DNA of 64,000 nt, from contig NZ_CP120742.1 of the NCBI RefSeq assembly GCF_029581275.1, positions 6,386,501-6,450,500 of the forward strand, in the 5' to 3' direction. Under the pieces are notes generated by a model. That model was not told where the DNA came from and made no database searches. It saw only the letters and a list, made by a program, of their open reading frames with translations. Positions 61,139 through 64,000 of this stretch are shown here, piece after piece; position 1 is the stretch's first letter, and every line of letters begins with the position of its first letter. A program made the translations under genes and the position numbers. Source of the stretch: Micromonospora sp. WMMD1155 (lineage in GTDB: Bacteria > Actinomycetota > Actinomycetes > Mycobacteriales > Micromonosporaceae).

Positions 61139-62506
61139 ATGTCCTCACCACTGCGCCGCGCCCTCGCCGCCGGCCTGCTCGCGTTGGCCACCGCAGCCGC
61201 CACCCTCACCGTCACCTCCACCGCCGCGCAGGCCGTGGTGCTGCCGAACAACTTCAAGAGCGTCGGCTACCTGCCCTCCTGGGCCGGCAACATCAACACC
61301 ATTCAGTACAACAAGCTGACCCACATCAACTACGCCTTCATCCTGCCCAACAGTAACGGCAGCCTGCAGGGTGTCGACGGGGCGCGACTCTCCTCACTGG
61401 TCTCCCAGGCGCACGCCAACAACGTGAAGGTCTCGATCGCGGTCGGCGGCTGGAACGACGGCAACGACTCCGCCTTCGAAGCTCTCGCCGCCAACTCCAC
61501 CAGCCGCACCGCCTTCGTCAACAACCTGGTCAACTTCGTCAACCAGTACAACCTCGACGGTGTCGACATGGACTGGGAATACCCCGACCCGGGCGCGTCG
61601 GCCAGCAACTACACCGCACTCATGACGCAGCTCAGCAGCGCGATGCGCAGTCGCGGCAAGCTGCTCACCGCCGCCGTGGTCAGCGAGGGCACCACCGTGC
61701 AGGGCGTACAGACGGCCGTCTTCCCCCTGGTCGACTGGCTCAACATCATGGCCTACGACGGCGGCAGCCCGCACGCCAACTACGACTGGTCCATCAACGC
61801 CGTCAACGGGTGGAAGGCCCGCGGCCTGCCGGCCGGCAAGGCCGTGCTCGGCATCCCGTTCTACAGCCGCCCGGTCTACTACAACTACTCGTACCTGGTC
61901 GGCCTGGACCCGGCGAACGCCAACCGCGACTGCGCCACCATCAACGGCTCGCAGCAGTGCTGGAACGGCATCCCGACCGTCAAGCGCAAGACGCAGTGGG
62001 CCCTGGCCAACGCGGGCGGCGTGATGAACTGGGAGCTGAGCCAGGACACCAGCGGCTCCACCTCGCTGCTCAGCGCGATGTACGACACCATCATGGGCGG
62101 CACCACGCCCCCGCCGAGCGGTCGTACCGGCCGGATCACCGGCATCGGCGGCAAGTGCGTCGACGTGGCCGCGGCAAGCACCGCCAACGGCGCCGCCATC
62201 CAGCTCTACACCTGCAACGGCACCAACGCGCAGACCTGGACCGTGGCCGGCGACGGCACGCTGCGCGCCCTCGGCAAGTGCGCCGACATCACCAGCGGCT
62301 CGACCGCCAACGGCGCGAAGGTCCAACTCTGGGACTGCAACGGCAGCGGCGCCCAGGTCTGGCAGGCACAGTCCAACGGCACGCTGCGCAACCCGCAGTC
62401 GAACAAGTGCCTGGACGCCACCGACAACAGCTCCGCCGACGGCACCCGACTGCAGATCTGGGACTGCTTCGCCGGCGCCAACCAGCGCTGGACGCTCCCG
62501 GCCTGA
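61139..62506 (+). CDS. secreted GH18 chitinase with CBM13 domain
   Basis: The 455-residue protein has a signal peptide (cleavage likely after residue 32, TAAQA), a GH18 catalytic domain with the diagnostic DGVDMDWEYP (Glu is the acid), MAYDGG and MNWELSQD, a short PPPSG linker, and a C-terminal ricin-type CBM13 with repeated Cys and QxW-like motifs (AQTWTVAG, AQVWQAQ, NQRWTLP). It hydrolyses chitin outside the cell. ATG at 61139 follows GGAAGG. Confidence 0.95.
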   Translation: MSSPLRRALAAGLLALATAAATLTVTSTAAQAVVLPNNFKSVGYLPSWAGNINTIQYNKLTHINYAFILPNSNGSLQGVDGARLSSLVSQAHANNVKVSIAVGGWNDGNDSAFEALAANSTSRTAFVNNLVNFVNQYNLDGVDMDWEYPDPGASASNYTALMTQLSSAMRSRGKLLTAAVVSEGTTVQGVQTAVFPLVDWLNIMAYDGGSPHANYDWSINAVNGWKARGLPAGKAVLGIPFYSRPVYYNYSYLVGLDPANANRDCATINGSQQCWNGIPTVKRKTQWALANAGGVMNWELSQDTSGSTSLLSAMYDTIMGGTTPPPSGRTGRITGIGGKCVDVAAASTANGAAIQLYTCNGTNAQTWTVAGDGTLRALGKCADITSGSTANGAKVQLWDCNGSGAQVWQAQSNGTLRNPQSNKCLDATDNSSADGTRLQIWDCFAGANQRWTLPA

Positions 62507-62516
62507 CGGTTCGCAC

Positions 62517-62551
62517 GGTCCCCGGTCGACGCCCAGCGTCAGCCGGGGACC
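62517..62551. terminator. terminator between chitinase and HxlR gene
   Basis: GGTCCCCGG (62517-62525) pairs with CCGGGGACC (62543-62551); inner GACGC/GCGTC extends the stem. TTTGC follows. It serves chitinase and overlaps the stop codon of the convergent HxlR gene. Confidence 0.85.
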
Positions 62552-63426
62552 TTTGCGTGTGCCCGGACCACGGTGAGCATCTCGTCCACCGAGCCCGCCG
62601 GGTCGGTGACCGGGAACTGCACGGCCCGCACCACCGCCGTCGGGTCGACCAGCAGCGTCAACCGCTTGAACCGGGTCATCCCGCCCGCCCGGAAGACCGG
62701 CAGCAGCAACCCGGCGGCCAACCGGCCGTCCTGGTCGGACAGCAGCGGGAACGGCAGTTCGGCGTACGCGGCGAAGTCGGCGAGTTGGTCGGGCCGCTGG
62801 GTGCTGACGCCGTACACCCCCACCTCGGCCGCCTGGAACTGCGGATGCCGCTTGGCGTACGTGGTCGACTCCAGGGTGCAGCCCCGCGCGCCGGGGATCT
62901 CCGCCCAGCCGGGCGGATAGTCCGGCCGGACCGGCGCGTACGCCCCGGGGAAGAAGTAGAGGACGCTCCACGTGCCCGTCGCGGCCACCGCGACCGGCCG
63001 ACCGTGCGAATCGGGCAGGACGACGTCGGGCAACCGCCGCCCGACCAGTTCGTGCGCCCGGCGCGCCTCGGCGGACCCGGCGTCAGCCGTCGCGGTCACC
63101 TCACCGTCGCCCATCAGATGTCTCGTCCCCCAGTCCTGGAGGGCGATGAGGACCGGCAGCAACCCCTCGCCTCTCGCGGTGAGCAGGTAGTCGTAGCGCG
63201 GTGGGTGTCGTGAGTACGGCCGACGCTCCAAGACCCCGTGCTCGACCAGGGAGCCGAGGCGCTCGGTCAACGCCCGCCGGCTGACGCCCAGCTCGCGTTG
63301 CAGGCCGTCGAAGCGGGTCGTTCCACCGGCGACGTCGCGCACGATGAGGAACGTCCACCAGTCCCCCAGCACGCCGAGCGCCTGCGCGATGCCGCAGTCC
63401 GCGTCGGCAAGATCTTCTCGCCGCAC
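62539..63426 (-). CDS. HxlR regulator fused to a peroxiredoxin-like domain
   Basis: The 295-residue protein has an HxlR winged helix at 1-105 (DCGIAQALGVLGDWWTFLIV, SRRALTERLGSLVEHGVLER) and from about 125 a thioredoxin-fold domain (LVGRRLPDVVLPDSHGRPVA, WSVLYFFPGAYAP, VGVYGVSTQ). The likely peroxidatic cysteine is in PGARGCTLES, set about 15 residues later than in typical Prx proteins because of an insert. I infer a one-protein peroxide or thiol sensor. A 7-3-7 operator lies in its promoter. Confidence 0.85.
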   Translation of the reverse strand: MRREDLADADCGIAQALGVLGDWWTFLIVRDVAGGTTRFDGLQRELGVSRRALTERLGSLVEHGVLERRPYSRHPPRYDYLLTARGEGLLPVLIALQDWGTRHLMGDGEVTATADAGSAEARRAHELVGRRLPDVVLPDSHGRPVAVAATGTWSVLYFFPGAYAPVRPDYPPGWAEIPGARGCTLESTTYAKRHPQFQAAEVGVYGVSTQRPDQLADFAAYAELPFPLLSDQDGRLAAGLLLPVFRAGGMTRFKRLTLLVDPTAVVRAVQFPVTDPAGSVDEMLTVVRAHAKVPG

Positions 63427-63452
63427 CCACTACCTCCGTTGCTCCCGCTCCG

Positions 63453-63478
63453 ACTATAGTCCGTTCCAGTTTGGAACG
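63453..63478 (-). promoter_or_regulatory. HxlR gene promoter with operator
   Basis: CGTTCCA-GTT-TGGAACG (63462-63478) is a perfect 7-3-7 dyad. On the minus strand TATAGT (63458-63453) is a good -10, so the dyad sits over the spacer/-35 region, where binding would repress. It may also serve the plus-strand MFS remnant. Confidence 0.65.
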
Positions 63479-63506
63479 CACTGCGCGGCGAACGGGGGCG
63501 GACGAC

Positions 63507-63602
63507 ATGCGCGTCGGAGATCGGGCCGGTGTGTTCTGGCGCTGGTGGACCGCCGGCACGACCAGCATGGTCGGGTCGGCGGTCGGCTCGGTCGCCCGGT
63601 GA
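63507..63602 (+). pseudogene. N-terminal MFS transporter remnant
   Basis: ATG at 63507, after a G-rich Shine-Dalgarno-like stretch, encodes 31 residues, MRVGDRAGVFWRWWTAGTTS then MVGSAVGSVAR, and stops. RxxxFWRxWTA--xS--GSAV is the usual beginning of MFS exporters. The remainder is absent. It faces the HxlR gene, as an exporter controlled by it would. Confidence 0.5.
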
Positions 63603-63698
63603 CCACACCGACGGCCTTTTGCCGGGCCGGACGGCATCCGGGGTCATAGCCTGGATCCGGGGACGTCCGTGCGGGCGACCCCGACCGGGAGGTCCGCC

Positions 63699-63926
63699 GT
63701 GGCAGCGAACGACACGAACCGGGCGACGACACGTCGCCGCCGCCAACTCTGGGCCGGAGTCCTGGCGCTCGTCGGGCTGGTCCTGCTGATCCTCGGCCTC
63801 ACCGTCGCCGACGGTGTCGCCGCCTGGATCGAGGTGCTGGTCGCGGTCCTGCTGCTGGTGACCAGTTACGTGGTGCAGCACCTGGCGCGACGCGAGACCG
63901 TCTACCGGCACGACGACCGGGGCTGA
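63699..63926 (+). CDS. small two-helix membrane protein
   Basis: The 75-residue protein starts VAANDTNRATTRRRRQLWAG and has two membrane helices (VLALVGLVLLILGLTVADGV and AAWIEVLVAVLLLVTSYVV). GGGAGG precedes the GTG at 63699. The family is not recognised. Confidence 0.65.
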   Translation: MAANDTNRATTRRRRQLWAGVLALVGLVLLILGLTVADGVAAWIEVLVAVLLLVTSYVVQHLARRETVYRHDDRG

Positions 63927-64000
63927 CCGCGCCGGACGGCCGGGGGTGCCCCGGATCGTCGGAGGGCTGTGCCAGGCTGTCCGGCGTGGCACAACGACCC

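Noticed and set aside
63986..64000. GTG at 63986 as the start of a further gene
   Set aside because: Only five codons are visible and there is no clear Shine-Dalgarno, so it cannot be supported.

Overview
The window is 64 kb of very GC-rich actinobacterial DNA. The gene content fits Micromonosporaceae, probably Micromonospora: RbpA, separate lnt and ppm genes, an Scr1-type XRE/DUF397 pair, an RsrR-type Rrf2 regulator, mycothiol-dependent-enzyme folds, several ECF sigma factors and many GTG starts with 4-bp ATGA/GTGA overlaps. This assignment rests on gene content only. I saw no rRNA, tRNA or CRISPR array.

Region 1-18 kb is a mosaic of small regulator/effector units. It starts with an ABC-F ATPase cut by the left edge, which has a 14-codon leader ORF and mutually exclusive stems in its leader. 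Then come a DUF2087 protein, a MarR regulator with a divergent MFS exporter separated by three 15-bp direct repeats, an XRE/DUF397 pair, an aldo/keto reductase-DinB-GNAT operon, a GT39-type membrane protein, an RsrR-like regulator with two 11-3-11 operators facing an NmrA-like gene, an esterase/ECF sigma pair, a stand-alone hemC, a rifampicin monooxygenase (rox) with a 19-codon upstream ORF, an HNH protein and a uridine-kinase-like protein.

Region 18.1-24.1 kb is a complete Tn7/Tn5053-like transposon of 5,946 bp (18130-24075). I could define its ends: TGTC-N14-TTGGCGAGTC at both termini, flanked by a 5-bp target duplication GCGAG. It carries tnsA, tnsB, tniB and tniQ in one overlapping operon and one unknown cargo gene. 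tniQ has a one-base frameshift. The element sits between the stop codon of a short-chain dehydrogenase gene and that gene's terminator hairpin.

Region 24-45 kb holds mostly ordinary genes: SDR with divergent XRE regulator, prolyl aminopeptidase, an S9 peptidase broken by one extra unit of a 5-bp repeat, an ECF sigma factor with a CU044_5270-type partner, EamA/LysR, GNATs, LysE, a TetR regulon (FMO, SDR, GPH/MFS transporter) with two matching operators, a zinc-finger coiled-coil protein, rbpA behind a SigR-type promoter, fxsA, ppm and lnt.

Region 45-54 kb is a lysine-fermentation-type cluster: kdd, a YtcJ-like amidohydrolase, kamD, kamE, kal and a MutL-like ASKHA protein on the minus strand, with kamA divergent. 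This would take lysine through beta-lysine and 3,5-diaminohexanoate to 5-amino-3-oxohexanoate and, further down, deaminate 3-aminobutyryl-CoA. The connecting cleavage enzyme (Kce) is not in the window.

Region 54-64 kb carries an ECF sigma/membrane partner pair, a lipoprotein polysaccharide deacetylase, YnfA, CsbD, a histidine phosphatase, an M24 peptidase-acyl-CoA dehydrogenase-Lrp operon, a secreted GH18 chitinase with a CBM13 domain, and an HxlR-peroxiredoxin fusion with its own operator next to an MFS remnant.
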